Part shown: positions 17,456 through 27,042 of the stretch, piece after piece
How the letters are laid out: the number at the start of each line of letters is the position of its first letter
How positions within the stretch are numbered: position 1 is the stretch's first letter
NCBI RefSeq assembly: GCF_013376005.1
Contig: NZ_JABMJK010000015.1
Span: forward strand, 1 to 64,000
Length of the DNA: 64,000 bases
Direction: 5' to 3'
Source: Duganella sp. SG902
GTDB lineage: Bacteria > Pseudomonadota > Gammaproteobacteria > Burkholderiales > Burkholderiaceae_D
The notes under the pieces: generated by a model
The model's input: the letters and a program-made list of their open reading frames with translations, nothing else
Databases searched by the model: none
What the model was told of the DNA's origin: nothing
Translations under genes and position numbers: made by a program

Positions 17456-20134
17456 ATGGACCTGCATTACCTTAGCCCGCTGTTCGCGCCCAAGTCGATC
17501 GTCGTTTTCGCCGGCCCGCCGGATCAAGCGGAGCGGCAAAACGTCTACGGGCGTTCGATCTGCGCGCAACTGCGCGACGGCGGCTACGAAGGCAGCCTGA
17601 CCTTCCTGGATGTCAGCATGACGGGCACCCTGGCCGACCTGGTGCAATCGCGCGCCGACCTGGCGCTGATCGCCCTGCCCAACGATGAACTGGCGTTCGC
17701 GCTGGAGGTGGCCGGCCGCATCCAGTGCAAGTCGGCGTTGATCGTCTCGTCCGGCGTGCCGCCGGCGCAGGCGGCCGAACTGCACGCCATCGCCCGCAAG
17801 CATGATATGTATTTGCTTGGTCCGAACAGCCTGGGTTTCCAGCGCCCGCGCCTGCGTCTCAACGCCGGCGTGGCCGGCAAGCTGGCGCAAGCCGGCGGCC
17901 TGGCCCTGATCTCGCAATCCGGCGCCCTGACCTCGGCCATCCTCGACTGGGCCGGCACCAACGCGGTCGGCCTGTCGGCGGTGATCTCGCTGGGGCCGAA
18001 CACCTCGGTGGACCTGGCGCAGGCGCTGGATTTCCTCGCCACCGATCCGGCCACCGAAAGCATCGTGATCTACATGGAAGGCATTACCGACGCGCGCCGC
18101 TTCCTGTCGGCGCTGCGCGGGACGGCCAACACCAAGCCGGTGGTCATCATCAAGGCCGGCAACGGCGCGGCGGCCTCGCGCGCGGCGGCCACCCACTCGG
18201 GCACCCTGATCGGCAGCGACGAGGTGTTCGACGCCGCCCTGCGCCGCACCGGCGCGGTGCGCGTGACCACCTTCGTTCAGTTGTTCGCGGCCGCCAAGTG
18301 CCTGGCTTCGCGCTATCGTCCGGTCGGCCCGCGCCTGGCCGTGATCAGCAACGGCGGCGGCCCCGGCGTGCTGGCGGCCGACTGGCTGGCCAAGCTCGGA
18401 CTGCAGCTGGGCCAGGCCGGCCCCGAGGCCGCGCAGGCGCTGGCGCCGGAACTGCCGCCGCACGCCACCCTGACCGACCTGCTCGACCTGTCCGAGGAAG
18501 CCGGCCCACAGCATTACGCCGCCGCGATCCGCTCCTGCGCCCAGAATCCCAACATCGACGGCCTGCTGGTGATCTACTCGCCCAAGCTCGATGGCGACCC
18601 GGTGGCCGTCGCGCGCGGCGTGGCGGAAGCCGGCCGTGGCCTGAGCAAGCCGCTGCTGACCTGCTGGATGGGCGACGAGCGCGTGACGCCGGCGCGCCAC
18701 CTGATCGCCCAATCGGGCCTGGCCAGCTTCCGCACGCCGGAAGCGGCGGTCGATGGCTTCAGCAGCATCGCCATGTTCTATCAGAACCAGCAGTTGCTGC
18801 AGCAAACCCCGCCGCCGCTGTCGCAGTTGGGCAAGCCCGACCTGGACGGCGCGCGCCGGCTGGTGGAAAGCGTGCTGGCCGAACGGCGCAGCGTGCTGAC
18901 CGAAATGGAATCGAAGGCGCTGCTGGCGGCCTTCCACATCCCGATCACGCCCACCATGCCGGCCCGCAGCGCGGCCGAGGCGCAACTGATCGCCGCGCAG
19001 CTGGGCTACCCGGTGGCGCTGAAAATCGACTCGCCCGACATCAGCCACAAATCGGCGGTGCAAGGGGTGGTGCTCAACCTGGCCGACGCCGCCGCGCTGT
19101 CGGCCGCCTACAGCGACATGCTGGCCAACGTCCAGCGCCTGCAGCCGGGCGCGCGCATCAACGGCGTGACGGTGCAGCGCATGGCGGGCAAGCGCGATGG
19201 ACGCGAACTGTATATCGGTGTCGCCAGCGATCCGCTGTTCGGCCCCATAATCGGCTTTGGCGCGGGCGGCACCATGATCGACCTGCTCAACGACCGCGCG
19301 GTCGAACTGCCGCCGCTGAATCCCTTCCTGGCCGAGCGCCTGGTGGCGCGCGCCCGCGTGGCCAGCACGCTGGGCGAATGGCGCGGCGCGCCGGCGGCCG
19401 ACCTGCAGTCGATCGAACATATTCTGCTGCGGGTATCGGAAATGGTGTGCGAACTGCCGCAGTTGCGTGAGCTGGACATCAATCCGGTGATCGTCGACCA
19501 GAACGGCGTGCTGGCGGTCGACGCGCGGGTGGTGGTGGGCGCGGCGCCGCCATCGGCGCAGCGTTTCGACCAGTTGGCCATCATGCCGTATCCGTCCAAT
19601 TACACCAGTCAGTGGCCGATGCGCGGCGGCGGCGAGTACGCCCTGCGCCCGGTGCAGCCGACCGACGCGGACATGCTGCAGGCGCTGGTGCGCGGCCTGT
19701 CCGAGCAGTCGCGCTACAACCGCTTCGCCTCGTCGCTGCGCGAACTGTCGGCGCAAATGCTGGCGCGCTACACCTTGATCGACTACGACCGCGAAATGGC
19801 GCTGGTGGCCGTGCTGACCACCCGCACCGTGGAGGACGACGGCAGTTTCCACGAGACCGAAAGCATCATCGGCGTGTCGCGCTACATCGCCAATCCGGAC
19901 CGCAGCAGCTGCGAGTTCTCGCTGCTGGTGGACGACAAATTCAGCGGCCAGGGCCTCGGCACGCGCCTGATGCTGGAAATTATGGACGTGGCGCGCGATC
20001 GCGGCCTGACCGAAATCGTCGGTCTGGTGCTGCGCAAGAACCGGCCGATGCTCAAGCTGATGACCAGCCTGGGATTCCAGATGCGTCCCTACGAGGACGA
20101 TCCGGAATTCCAGCTGTGCAGCAAGGCGCTCTAG
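17456..20134 (+). CDS. pat: Pat-type acyl-CoA synthetase (NDP-forming)/GNAT acetyltransferase fusion
   Basis: 892 residues. Order: CoA-binding domain (about 1-130), succinyl-CoA-ligase-like domains (about 145-460, with ALISQSGALTSAILDWAG and the phosphohistidine-type segment AATHSGTL, H247), ATP-grasp domain (about 478-700, GYPVALKIDSPDISHKS), and a C-terminal GNAT domain (about 727-892) with the acetyl-CoA loop GQGLGTRLM. Enzymes of this layout (PatZ/YfiQ) acetylate lysines, notably of acetyl-CoA synthetase, and respond to cAMP or cysteine in some species. The start at 17456 has AGGAAG upstream; the frame continues open into the preceding gene, but that part is shadow. Function in protein acetylation is inferred. 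Confidence 0.88.
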   Translation: MDLHYLSPLFAPKSIVVFAGPPDQAERQNVYGRSICAQLRDGGYEGSLTFLDVSMTGTLADLVQSRADLALIALPNDELAFALEVAGRIQCKSALIVSSGVPPAQAAELHAIARKHDMYLLGPNSLGFQRPRLRLNAGVAGKLAQAGGLALISQSGALTSAILDWAGTNAVGLSAVISLGPNTSVDLAQALDFLATDPATESIVIYMEGITDARRFLSALRGTANTKPVVIIKAGNGAAASRAAATHSGTLIGSDEVFDAALRRTGAVRVTTFVQLFAAAKCLASRYRPVGPRLAVISNGGGPGVLAADWLAKLGLQLGQAGPEAAQALAPELPPHATLTDLLDLSEEAGPQHYAAAIRSCAQNPNIDGLLVIYSPKLDGDPVAVARGVAEAGRGLSKPLLTCWMGDERVTPARHLIAQSGLASFRTPEAAVDGFSSIAMFYQNQQLLQQTPPPLSQLGKPDLDGARRLVESVLAERRSVLTEMESKALLAAFHIPITPTMPARSAAEAQLIAAQLGYPVALKIDSPDISHKSAVQGVVLNLADAAALSAAYSDMLANVQRLQPGARINGVTVQRMAGKRDGRELYIGVASDPLFGPIIGFGAGGTMIDLLNDRAVELPPLNPFLAERLVARARVASTLGEWRGAPAADLQSIEHILLRVSEMVCELPQLRELDINPVIVDQNGVLAVDARVVVGAAPPSAQRFDQLAIMPYPSNYTSQWPMRGGGEYALRPVQPTDADMLQALVRGLSEQSRYNRFASSLRELSAQMLARYTLIDYDREMALVAVLTTRTVEDDGSFHETESIIGVSRYIANPDRSSCEFSLLVDDKFSGQGLGTRLMLEIMDVARDRGLTEIVGLVLRKNRPMLKLMTSLGFQMRPYEDDPEFQLCSKAL

Positions 20135-21168
20135 GCGTCGTGCGTTGCAGGCGCGGCCTGCGGTGCGCTCATCTTCCAGGCCGCCAGCAGCGCGCCGCCC
20201 ACCAGCAGCGATAACGCCAGCGGCTTGCCGCGCGTGGTCAGGTAGGTGTAGGCCGAGCGTTCGAGCACCGGATTCTCATGGCCGCCCTGGCGCTGCCGCA
20301 GTTCCAGTCCATTCGGCTGGTATAGCGCGTCGCTGCGGTCCGGCGCCGACGGCTGGTCTTTCCGCTGCTGGCGGAACATCATCAGGTTCATGACCTTGTC
20401 GAGTACGCGCGGCACGCCATGGCCTTCCATCGACACCATCTTGGCGGCGCCGCCGACAAAGATGTCGCGCTGCTGGTGCTCGGCGGCGTATAGAATGGCC
20501 TCCGCCACCACTTCCGGCGCGTACAGCGGCGCCGGCAGCTCCGGCTCGTTCTTCATGTAGTTACGCGCGTGCGGCACGAACATGGTATCGATGGCGGCCG
20601 GCTTGATCAGCGTGACCGAGATCGGCAAGCCATCCTTCTCCACCTCCATGCGCAGCGAATCGGTGAAACCCTTGACCGCGTGCTTGGACGCCGAGTACAT
20701 GCCCTGCAGCGGCACCGCGCGCTCCGACAACTCGCTGCCCAGATTGATGATGGCGCCGCCGTTTTCCCCCATCAGCTCCATCGCCGTCAGCGAGCCATGC
20801 ACCACGCCCCAGAAATTGGTCTGAAATAGTTTGTGCTGGTCTTCCAGCGGTACATCGCGGTAGCGGCCGAAGATGGAAACGCCGGCGTTGTTGATCCAGC
20901 TGTCGATACGGCCAAAGCGCTTGATGGCGGCCCTGCCGAGCGCCTGGACTTCCTCTTGCAAGCCGACATCGGTCGGCACGGCCAGCGCCTCGCGGCCGCC
21001 GGCGCGCAGCTCGGCCGCCAGCTTGTCGAGCGCGTCGCTGTCGCGCGCCGCCAGAACCAGCTTGGCGTCTTTGCCCGCCGCCATGCGCGCGGTGGTCAGG
21101 CCGATGCCGCTGGTGGCACCGGTGATGACAACAACTTGTGAACTGAGCTTCTTCAAACGGATAGTCAT
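20131..21168 (-). CDS. SDR-family oxidoreductase with C-terminal membrane anchor
   Basis: 345 residues. The N-terminal 250 are a classical short-chain dehydrogenase: cofactor motif TGATSGIG (about 17-24), NNAGVS, and the catalytic YSASK with its upstream Ser (LGSELSERAV). The remaining 95 residues are unusual: a charged linker and a hydrophobic stretch PLALSLLVGGALLAAWKM near the end, probably tethering the enzyme to the inner membrane. The start has a strong Shine-Dalgarno (GAGGAGG). Convergent with, and overlapping by 4 bp, the Pat gene. Substrate unknown. Confidence 0.85.
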   Translation of the reverse strand: MTIRLKKLSSQVVVITGATSGIGLTTARMAAGKDAKLVLAARDSDALDKLAAELRAGGREALAVPTDVGLQEEVQALGRAAIKRFGRIDSWINNAGVSIFGRYRDVPLEDQHKLFQTNFWGVVHGSLTAMELMGENGGAIINLGSELSERAVPLQGMYSASKHAVKGFTDSLRMEVEKDGLPISVTLIKPAAIDTMFVPHARNYMKNEPELPAPLYAPEVVAEAILYAAEHQQRDIFVGGAAKMVSMEGHGVPRVLDKVMNLMMFRQQRKDQPSAPDRSDALYQPNGLELRQRQGGHENPVLERSAYTYLTTRGKPLALSLLVGGALLAAWKMSAPQAAPATHDA

Positions 21169-21302
21169 TGCGTCCTCCTCATGGTGAAGGCCAAGTGTCT
21201 GTCCCGCGCCATACGCCTTCTGTGCGCAGGCACTCTCAGAAGCGAAAAAGTTCTTTGCCTTTTGTCATACCCCGAAAGGCGATCTGGTAACAAACTGTTC
21301 AG

Positions 21303-22295
21303 ATGCCACCTACCGCTCCGCCTGCCCGTTACGATCTGCCGTGGAAAGTTGTGTTGACACATGCTTTCCGCTCCTTCATGGATTTTTACTTTTGCGACTT
21401 CAGCGCACGCATCGATTGGCGGCAACGGCCGCGCTTTCGGGACAAAGAGCTGGCAAGGGTGAGTTTTGGTGCGACGCCCGACATCATGGTGGCCGATAAA
21501 CTTGTAGAGGTACGTCTGCTTGACGGGAGCCGGCAAGCATTGCTCATTCACGTTGAGATTCAGTCCCAGCGTGACGCCACGCTGGCGCGGCGGATGCGCG
21601 ACTACAACTATCGAATTGCAGAGATCTACGGTTTGCCGGTTGCAAGCTTGGTTTTGCTGGCTGACGAGCATCCAAATTGGCGTCCACGCTGTTTTCGCCG
21701 GCAGCTCCCACACACGATGATCGAGTTCTCCTTCGGCACCGCCAAGCTGCTCGATTACGCCGCCGATATCGAGGCGCTGGAATCTTCCCGCAATCCGATT
21801 GCATGGGTTACGTTGGTGCACTGGCGCTCGCTACAGACTCATCATGATGCTGGCAAACGCTACGCGGCAAAGCTGCACTTGACCGGTTTATTGTTCCGAC
21901 ATGGCTGGAGCAAAAGGCGCATAATTGTGCTACTCAATGTAGTCGACTGGATGATGACTTTGCCTGCGCCGTATCAACGACGTTATCAGAAGGCCATCCT
22001 GCAATTGGGAAAGGAACCTCACATGAAACCATTACTCAGCCCGCTGTGGCAAATGTTCGTCGACGACGGCATCAAGATAGGTTTGGAAAAGGGTTTGGCG
22101 AGAGGCAGGCAGGAAGGTGAGGAACTCGGTCGCAAGAAAGGCGCGGTAGCCATCCTGGAGCGGCAGCTCGAGCGGCGTTTCGGCCCGTTGCCGCAAGCTG
22201 CCCATAAGAAGTTGGCCAAGGCCAGCATGAAGCAAATAGAAGCCTGGAGCGATGCGCTTGTGACGGCGGAATCGCTGGAGCAGGTTTTTCAGTGA
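21303..22295 (+). CDS. Rpn/YhgA-like PD-(D/E)XK nuclease-fold protein with DUF4351
   Basis: 330 residues. The core matches recombination-promoting nuclease/transposase-like proteins: D60 (SFGATPDIM), then E85 and Q87 in LIHVEIQSQ, a common variant of the E-x-K pair. The C-terminal segment from about 275 (AILERQLERRFGPL, then AHKKLAKASMKQIEAWSDAL) is the DUF4351 helical domain. Such genes are often numerous and mobile in betaproteobacteria. Only a weak Shine-Dalgarno precedes ATG 21303. Codon use looks less GC-rich than its neighbours, consistent with acquisition. No transposon ends seen. Confidence 0.75.
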   Translation: MPPTAPPARYDLPWKVVLTHAFRSFMDFYFCDFSARIDWRQRPRFRDKELARVSFGATPDIMVADKLVEVRLLDGSRQALLIHVEIQSQRDATLARRMRDYNYRIAEIYGLPVASLVLLADEHPNWRPRCFRRQLPHTMIEFSFGTAKLLDYAADIEALESSRNPIAWVTLVHWRSLQTHHDAGKRYAAKLHLTGLLFRHGWSKRRIIVLLNVVDWMMTLPAPYQRRYQKAILQLGKEPHMKPLLSPLWQMFVDDGIKIGLEKGLARGRQEGEELGRKKGAVAILERQLERRFGPLPQAAHKKLAKASMKQIEAWSDALVTAESLEQVFQ

Positions 22296-23953
22296 ATGAC
22301 GAAATCTGCCCGTGTGCCAGATACAACCGGGGGCGCAACTGGTGGCGACGAGATCAACACCCTTCTGCCGTCGTCGGAAATCAGCGTCATGGGCAACTGG
22401 CGCTGCCGCAGTTCCCGATACACCGATGGCTTCACGATAGCATATTGCGGCTGTCCTAGCGCCGCACGCACGCCCCAGCGGGCCGCGAATACATCCAGCG
22501 ATCCAATGCCACGCTCCGGCTCTTGTTGCAACCCAAACGCCAACTCGTCGGTGTAGGCGACGGGGATCACGGTGTGCCGCATGTAAAAGGTCATCGATTG
22601 TTCATAGTCGCCCACCGCGTACACCGGCGTCGATGGTTTCAGTACCGCGCGCAGCTGCAGGGCCATCGCTTTTCCAGCATGCTCGCGCCCCCATGGCTCA
22701 GTCGCCGCCATGCCCAACTGTGTCATGACCCAAACTGCGCAGGCCTGCACTGCGATGGAGGCGGTGCGATGGCCGCGCCACTCCAGCAGACATCCGGCAA
22801 TCGCGCCAAGCAGCGCGCCTACTCCTGCGCTTATCACCAAAGGACGCACGGCAGCCAGCGCGGGCACCTGCAACGCCGCAACGGCCACCGCCACACCGAC
22901 AACCGCAAGTATCGCCGGCATCGCCAACGCCGCGGCCCGCGAGACGGAGCCCAATTGGCGGCCAATCAGCAGCGCCAACGCGGGGAACACCGGCAGCATA
23001 TAGCCCGGCAGCTTGGAACTGGAATAGCTGAAGAAGGCGAGGATGAAGAGAATCCAGATCACCAGCAGCATCGCCGGCTGGAAGCGGCCTGCCACCTTGC
23101 GGCGCGCGGCGGCCAGGCCGGCAGGCGCCATGGCGATCCAGGGCATGGCGGCCGGCAGCAACAGGACGATGAAGTAGTACCACGGCCCTTCGCGGTGATG
23201 CTCTTTCAGGAAGAAGCGGTCCCAGTGTTCGTGGATGAAGAAGAATGCCGGCTGCTCGGGATTGCGTGCCGCGACCAGCAGGAACCACGGCAAAGAAATC
23301 AGCAGGAACAGTGGCAACCCCAGACCAAGGTGCAGCCGACGCCAGATAGAGCGGTCGCCACTCAGCAGCGCGTACAGCACCAGAACGCCGCCGGGAAGCA
23401 CGATGCCGATCAGGCCCTTGGCCAGCAGCGACAGGGCCATGCCGGCCCAGCACGCGAGCATCCAATCGCGGCGCTGCGAGGCCGAGGCGGTATCCTGCTG
23501 CGCGATCAGCATGGCGCATAGCGCGCCGCCCATGATGGCGGCCACGCTGAGGTCCAGCGAATTGAATTGCGAGGCGCCAGCCCAGAACACCATCGAAGCC
23601 AGCACCATCGCGGCGTACAGGCCGGCCCGGCCGCCGAACACACGGGCGCCGGTGTAGCCGACCATCAGCACGCCGAAGATGCCGCATACGCCGTTCCACA
23701 AGCGCGCCTGCCAGTCGCCAATCCCGAACACGGCGAACGACAAGGCGCTCATCCACGCATGCAGCGGCGGCTTCTCAAAGTATTTGATGCCGTTCAGGCG
23801 CGTGGTGACCCAGTCGCCGCTGAGCAGCATCTCGCGCGCCATTTCGGCATAGCGTCCCTCATCGGGCGGCAACAGCGTGCGCAGATTCAGCACGAACAAT
23901 GACGCCACGATGAAGATGGCGGTCAGCAGCCACCATGGAGCACGGGTACGCAC
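22289..23953 (-). CDS. ArnT-like family 39 glycosyltransferase
   Basis: 554 residues, polytopic, about 12 membrane segments followed by a periplasmic C-terminal domain. The first loop carries the family signature: PPDEGRYAEMAREML (D31, E32) and YFEKPPLHAW (E60, K61), the acidic residues needed in ArnT for transfer of aminoarabinose from undecaprenyl phosphate to lipid A. It follows the UDP-sugar synthase gene by 4 bp and ends the eight-gene leftward run. The donor sugar here need not be aminoarabinose, because ArnB, ArnC and ArnD are absent from the window. It overlaps the convergent Rpn-like gene by 7 bp. Confidence 0.85.
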   Translation of the reverse strand: MRTRAPWWLLTAIFIVASLFVLNLRTLLPPDEGRYAEMAREMLLSGDWVTTRLNGIKYFEKPPLHAWMSALSFAVFGIGDWQARLWNGVCGIFGVLMVGYTGARVFGGRAGLYAAMVLASMVFWAGASQFNSLDLSVAAIMGGALCAMLIAQQDTASASQRRDWMLACWAGMALSLLAKGLIGIVLPGGVLVLYALLSGDRSIWRRLHLGLGLPLFLLISLPWFLLVAARNPEQPAFFFIHEHWDRFFLKEHHREGPWYYFIVLLLPAAMPWIAMAPAGLAAARRKVAGRFQPAMLLVIWILFILAFFSYSSSKLPGYMLPVFPALALLIGRQLGSVSRAAALAMPAILAVVGVAVAVAALQVPALAAVRPLVISAGVGALLGAIAGCLLEWRGHRTASIAVQACAVWVMTQLGMAATEPWGREHAGKAMALQLRAVLKPSTPVYAVGDYEQSMTFYMRHTVIPVAYTDELAFGLQQEPERGIGSLDVFAARWGVRAALGQPQYAIVKPSVYRELRQRQLPMTLISDDGRRVLISSPPVAPPVVSGTRADFVIH

Positions 23954-23957
23954 GGCC

Positions 23958-24998
23958 TTAGTTCATCAGCGCTTTTGCCTCAGCCACCTGGCCGCGGTAG
24001 GCGTCGAAGATTTTCTTCAGGGCGTCGGCCATGGAGGTGGTCGGCTTCCAGTCCAGCTCCTCGCAGGTGTTGGTGATCTTCGGCACGCGGTTCTTGACGT
24101 CCTGGTAGCCGGCGCCGTAGTAGGCGCCCGAGGTGGTCTCGACGATCTTGACCTTGGCCGCGCCTTCGGCGTATTCGGGATACTGCGGCGCGAGCGCCAG
24201 CATCATGTTGGCCAGCTCGCGGATCGAGTAGTTGTTGACCGGGTTGCCGATGTTGTAGATCTTGCCGCTGGCGGCGCCGTTCTTGTTCTCGATGATCTTC
24301 ATCAGCGCGTCGATGCCGTCGTCGATGTCGGTGAAGGCGCGCTTCTGGTGGCCGCCGTCCACCAGCGAGATGTTCTCGCCGCGCACGATGTGGCCGAAGA
24401 ACTGCGTCACCACGCGCGACGAGCCTTCCTTCGGCGTGTGGATGGAATCGAGGCCGGCGCCGATCCAGTTGAATGGGCGGAACAGCGTGAAGTTCAGGCC
24501 CTCCATGCCGTAGCCCCAGATCACGCGGTCCATCAGCTGCTTGGCGTTGGAGTAGATCCAGCGTGGCTTGTTGATCGGGCCGCAGATCAGTTCCGAGTTC
24601 TCGGGATCGAATTCCTCGTCGTGACACATGCCGTACACTTCCGAGGTCGACGGGAACACCAGGTGCTTGCCGTACTTGGCGGCCGAACGCACGATCGGCA
24701 GGTTGGCCTCGAAGTCCAGCTCGAACACGCGCAGCGGGGCTTTCACGTAGGTCGACGGCGTCGCGATCGCCACCAGAGGCAGGATCACGTCGCACTTCTT
24801 GATGTGGTACTCCACCCATTCCTTGTTGATGGTGATGTCGCCCTCGAAGAAGTGCATGCGCGGATGGGCCAACAGATCGCTGATACGGTCGGTGTTCATG
24901 TCCATGCCGTAGACATGCCAGTCGGTGGTTTCGAGGATGCGCTTGGACAGGTGATGGCCGATAAAGCCGTTCACGCCGAGAATGAGAACTTTTTTCAT
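23958..24998 (-). CDS. UDP-glucuronate decarboxylase, ArnA C-terminal-like (UDP-4-keto-pentose/UDP-xylose synthase)
   Basis: 346 residues, extended SDR fold: GVNGFIG (8-14), PSTSEVYG (S119, E120), IYSNAK (Y149, K153) and RPFNWIG. The sequence follows the decarboxylase half of E. coli ArnA closely, including the C-terminal segment YYGAGYQDVKNR with the Arg that protonates the intermediate. It lacks the N-terminal formyltransferase domain. Free-standing enzymes of this type, such as one described in Ralstonia, release UDP-4-keto-pentose and can reduce it to UDP-xylose. With the ArnT-like gene downstream it probably supplies a pentose for envelope modification. Confidence 0.87.
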   Translation of the reverse strand: MKKVLILGVNGFIGHHLSKRILETTDWHVYGMDMNTDRISDLLAHPRMHFFEGDITINKEWVEYHIKKCDVILPLVAIATPSTYVKAPLRVFELDFEANLPIVRSAAKYGKHLVFPSTSEVYGMCHDEEFDPENSELICGPINKPRWIYSNAKQLMDRVIWGYGMEGLNFTLFRPFNWIGAGLDSIHTPKEGSSRVVTQFFGHIVRGENISLVDGGHQKRAFTDIDDGIDALMKIIENKNGAASGKIYNIGNPVNNYSIRELANMMLALAPQYPEYAEGAAKVKIVETTSGAYYGAGYQDVKNRVPKITNTCEELDWKPTTSMADALKKIFDAYRGQVAEAKALMN

Positions 24999-25059
24999 TT
25001 GACACTGCCGCTCAAAATTCAGGAAGCGGCAGTTTGCCTGACCAACTATTAACGTAGCA

Positions 25060-26370
25060 TTAAATCTTCGCGGTAGCGGGAAACAGTACCGTCACGCTCA
25101 ATCCACGCCCCGCGTCGCCCTCGGACAATGCAATTTCGGCATGATGATGGTCGGCGATATTGCGCACGATGGATAGCCCGAGCCCCGCGCCCCAAACCTG
25201 CTGCCCATCCGGGCGGAAGAAACGGTCGAACAGGCGGCCGCGATACTCGGCCGGCACGCCAGGACCGTTGTCGCGCACCCGCAGCATGGGGCGGTCACCG
25301 TCGTAATCGGCCTGCAGATCCACCCGGCCGCCGCGCTGGGTGTAGCGCAGCGCATTGTCGACCAGGTTATTCAACAGCACGCGCAAGCCATCGGCGTCGC
25401 CGTCGATCACCACCGCGCGCGGCGCCTCGATACCCAGGTCGATGTCGCGGCTCTCCGCCAGCGTGGAGTGGTCGGCCACCGCCTCGGCCAGCAGCCGTCC
25501 CAGGTCGACCGGCTTGTGCTGCGCGGCCGTCATCGCGGTTTCGTGGCGCGCAAGGCTGAGCAACTGGCGCACCAGATGGGTGCCGCGGTCCAGCCGCTCA
25601 TCCAGCTTGGCCAGCGCCAGTGCGCGTGCCTCGTCGTTGGGCGCCCGCTCGACCAGTTGCAGCTGCAGCTTCAACGCCGTCAATGGCGAGCGCAGCTCGT
25701 GCGCGGCGTCTGCCACAAAGCTGCGCTGCGCCGCCAGCGCTTCTTCGAATTGCTGCATCAGGGCGTTGAGCGCCAGCGCCACCGGCTTCAGCTCGGGCGA
25801 CAGATCATCGGTGGGTAGCGGTTCCAGCGCCGATGGCGAGCGGCCCTGCACCGCTTGCGCCATCCGGTCCAGGGGGCGTAACGCGCGCCCCACCACCACG
25901 ACCACCAGCAGGCCAAGCACCAGCGCGAACAGGATCAACGGCGCGCCGGAGCGCAACGCCATTTCCGCCGCCAACTTGTTACGTACCGCCACCGGCTGCG
26001 CCACCTGCACATAGCGCCCGCGCCGCTGTTCGCCGTACACGCGCCAGTGATGGCCATAAATCTTGACCGTCGTGAAACCGCTCACCGCGTAGCGCGGCAG
26101 CGCCGGCAGGCCGTGGGTGATATGCACCTCCATGCCCTGCTCGTCCCATGCCTGCAGGACGAATTCCTCTTCGGGATCTTCCGCCGCCGGCAAACCGGTA
26201 TCGGGCGCGAATTCGTTGGGCAATGCTACCGCCAGTTGGCGCAACTGCAGGTCGGCCAGCTCATAGGTTTCCATCCGCAGCGAACGGTAAAGCAAGGCGC
26301 CGGCGCCCAGCACACACGCCACCGTGGCGCCGAGCAGGCCAACCAGCAGTTGGCGGCGTATGGTTTTCAC
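25060..26370 (-). CDS. Sensor histidine kinase, QseC/PmrB-like
   Basis: 436 residues. TM1 near 8-28, a periplasmic sensor domain (about 30-140) rich in acidic residues (EDPEEEF), TM2 at about 143-161, HAMP, then the H box FVADAAHELRSPL with H224, N box NNLVDNALRYT, G1 DNGPGV and G2 GAGLGLSIV. Acidic patches in PmrB-type sensors bind Fe3+ or Al3+, or sense cationic peptides; that role here is inference. Overlaps the response regulator by 4 bp. It sits between the LtaS-like gene and the UDP-sugar gene in the same transcription run. Confidence 0.9.
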   Translation of the reverse strand: MKTIRRQLLVGLLGATVACVLGAGALLYRSLRMETYELADLQLRQLAVALPNEFAPDTGLPAAEDPEEEFVLQAWDEQGMEVHITHGLPALPRYAVSGFTTVKIYGHHWRVYGEQRRGRYVQVAQPVAVRNKLAAEMALRSGAPLILFALVLGLLVVVVVGRALRPLDRMAQAVQGRSPSALEPLPTDDLSPELKPVALALNALMQQFEEALAAQRSFVADAAHELRSPLTALKLQLQLVERAPNDEARALALAKLDERLDRGTHLVRQLLSLARHETAMTAAQHKPVDLGRLLAEAVADHSTLAESRDIDLGIEAPRAVVIDGDADGLRVLLNNLVDNALRYTQRGGRVDLQADYDGDRPMLRVRDNGPGVPAEYRGRLFDRFFRPDGQQVWGAGLGLSIVRNIADHHHAEIALSEGDAGRGLSVTVLFPATAKI

Positions 26371-27029
26371 GGCGCCGCCGCGATCTTGTAACCGACGCCG
26401 CGCACGTTCTTGATGAAGTCCGAACCGAACTTCTTGCGCAGGTGGTGAACATAGACATCGACGGTGTTGCTCTCGACCTCGGCGTTCCAGCCATACAGCT
26501 TTTCCTCCAACTGCGCCTTGGACACCACGCTGCCTGGATTATCGAGCAGCGCGCGCAACACGGAAAACTCCCGGGCCGACAGTTTGACCGGCTGTCCGGC
26601 CAGCGTGGCTTCGTGGCTGGCCAGGTCCAAACGCAGGCTGCCATGCTCGATGATGGAACGGGTGCGGCTGACACGGCGGCGCAGCAGCGCGCGGATACGC
26701 GCCAGCAGCTCGTCCAGGTCGAAAGGTTTGACAAGGTAGTCGTCGGCGCCCGCGTCGAGGCCTTCCACGCGCGCCGGCGTGCCGTCGCGCGCGGTGATGA
26801 TCAGCACTGGCAAATCGTCGCCGCGCGCGCGGGTGGCGCGCAGCACTTCCATGCCCTGCTTGCCCGGCAGGCCCAGGTCCAGCAGCATCAGGTCGTAGGC
26901 GACGCCGGCCAGGGCCAGTTCCACTTCACGGCCGTTGCGCACCCAGTCGACCGCGTAGCTCTCGCCGCGCAGTCCTTCCTCGATGCTCTCGCCGATCATG
27001 GGATCGTCTTCGACCAGCAGCAGGCGCAC
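26367..27029 (-). CDS. OmpR-family response regulator, QseB/PmrA-like
   Basis: 220 residues. Receiver domain with the acidic pocket EDD (7-9), phosphoacceptor D51, T78 and K100 (YLVKPF). The C-terminal winged helix has LSAREFSVLRALLDNPGSVV and NTVDVYVHHLRKKF, the OmpR/PhoB DNA-binding layout. It is partner of the kinase downstream. It begins 14 bp after the LtaS-like gene stop, so it probably controls the operon it sits in. Confidence 0.93.
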   Translation of the reverse strand: MRLLLVEDDPMIGESIEEGLRGESYAVDWVRNGREVELALAGVAYDLMLLDLGLPGKQGMEVLRATRARGDDLPVLIITARDGTPARVEGLDAGADDYLVKPFDLDELLARIRALLRRRVSRTRSIIEHGSLRLDLASHEATLAGQPVKLSAREFSVLRALLDNPGSVVSKAQLEEKLYGWNAEVESNTVDVYVHHLRKKFGSDFIKNVRGVGYKIAAAP

Positions 27030-27042
27030 CCCGGCCTCCGTA

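Noticed and set aside
17228..19852. 874-codon antisense frame
   Set aside because: Antisense to the Pat gene, His/Gln/Arg-rich without recognisable domain; typical high-GC shadow.
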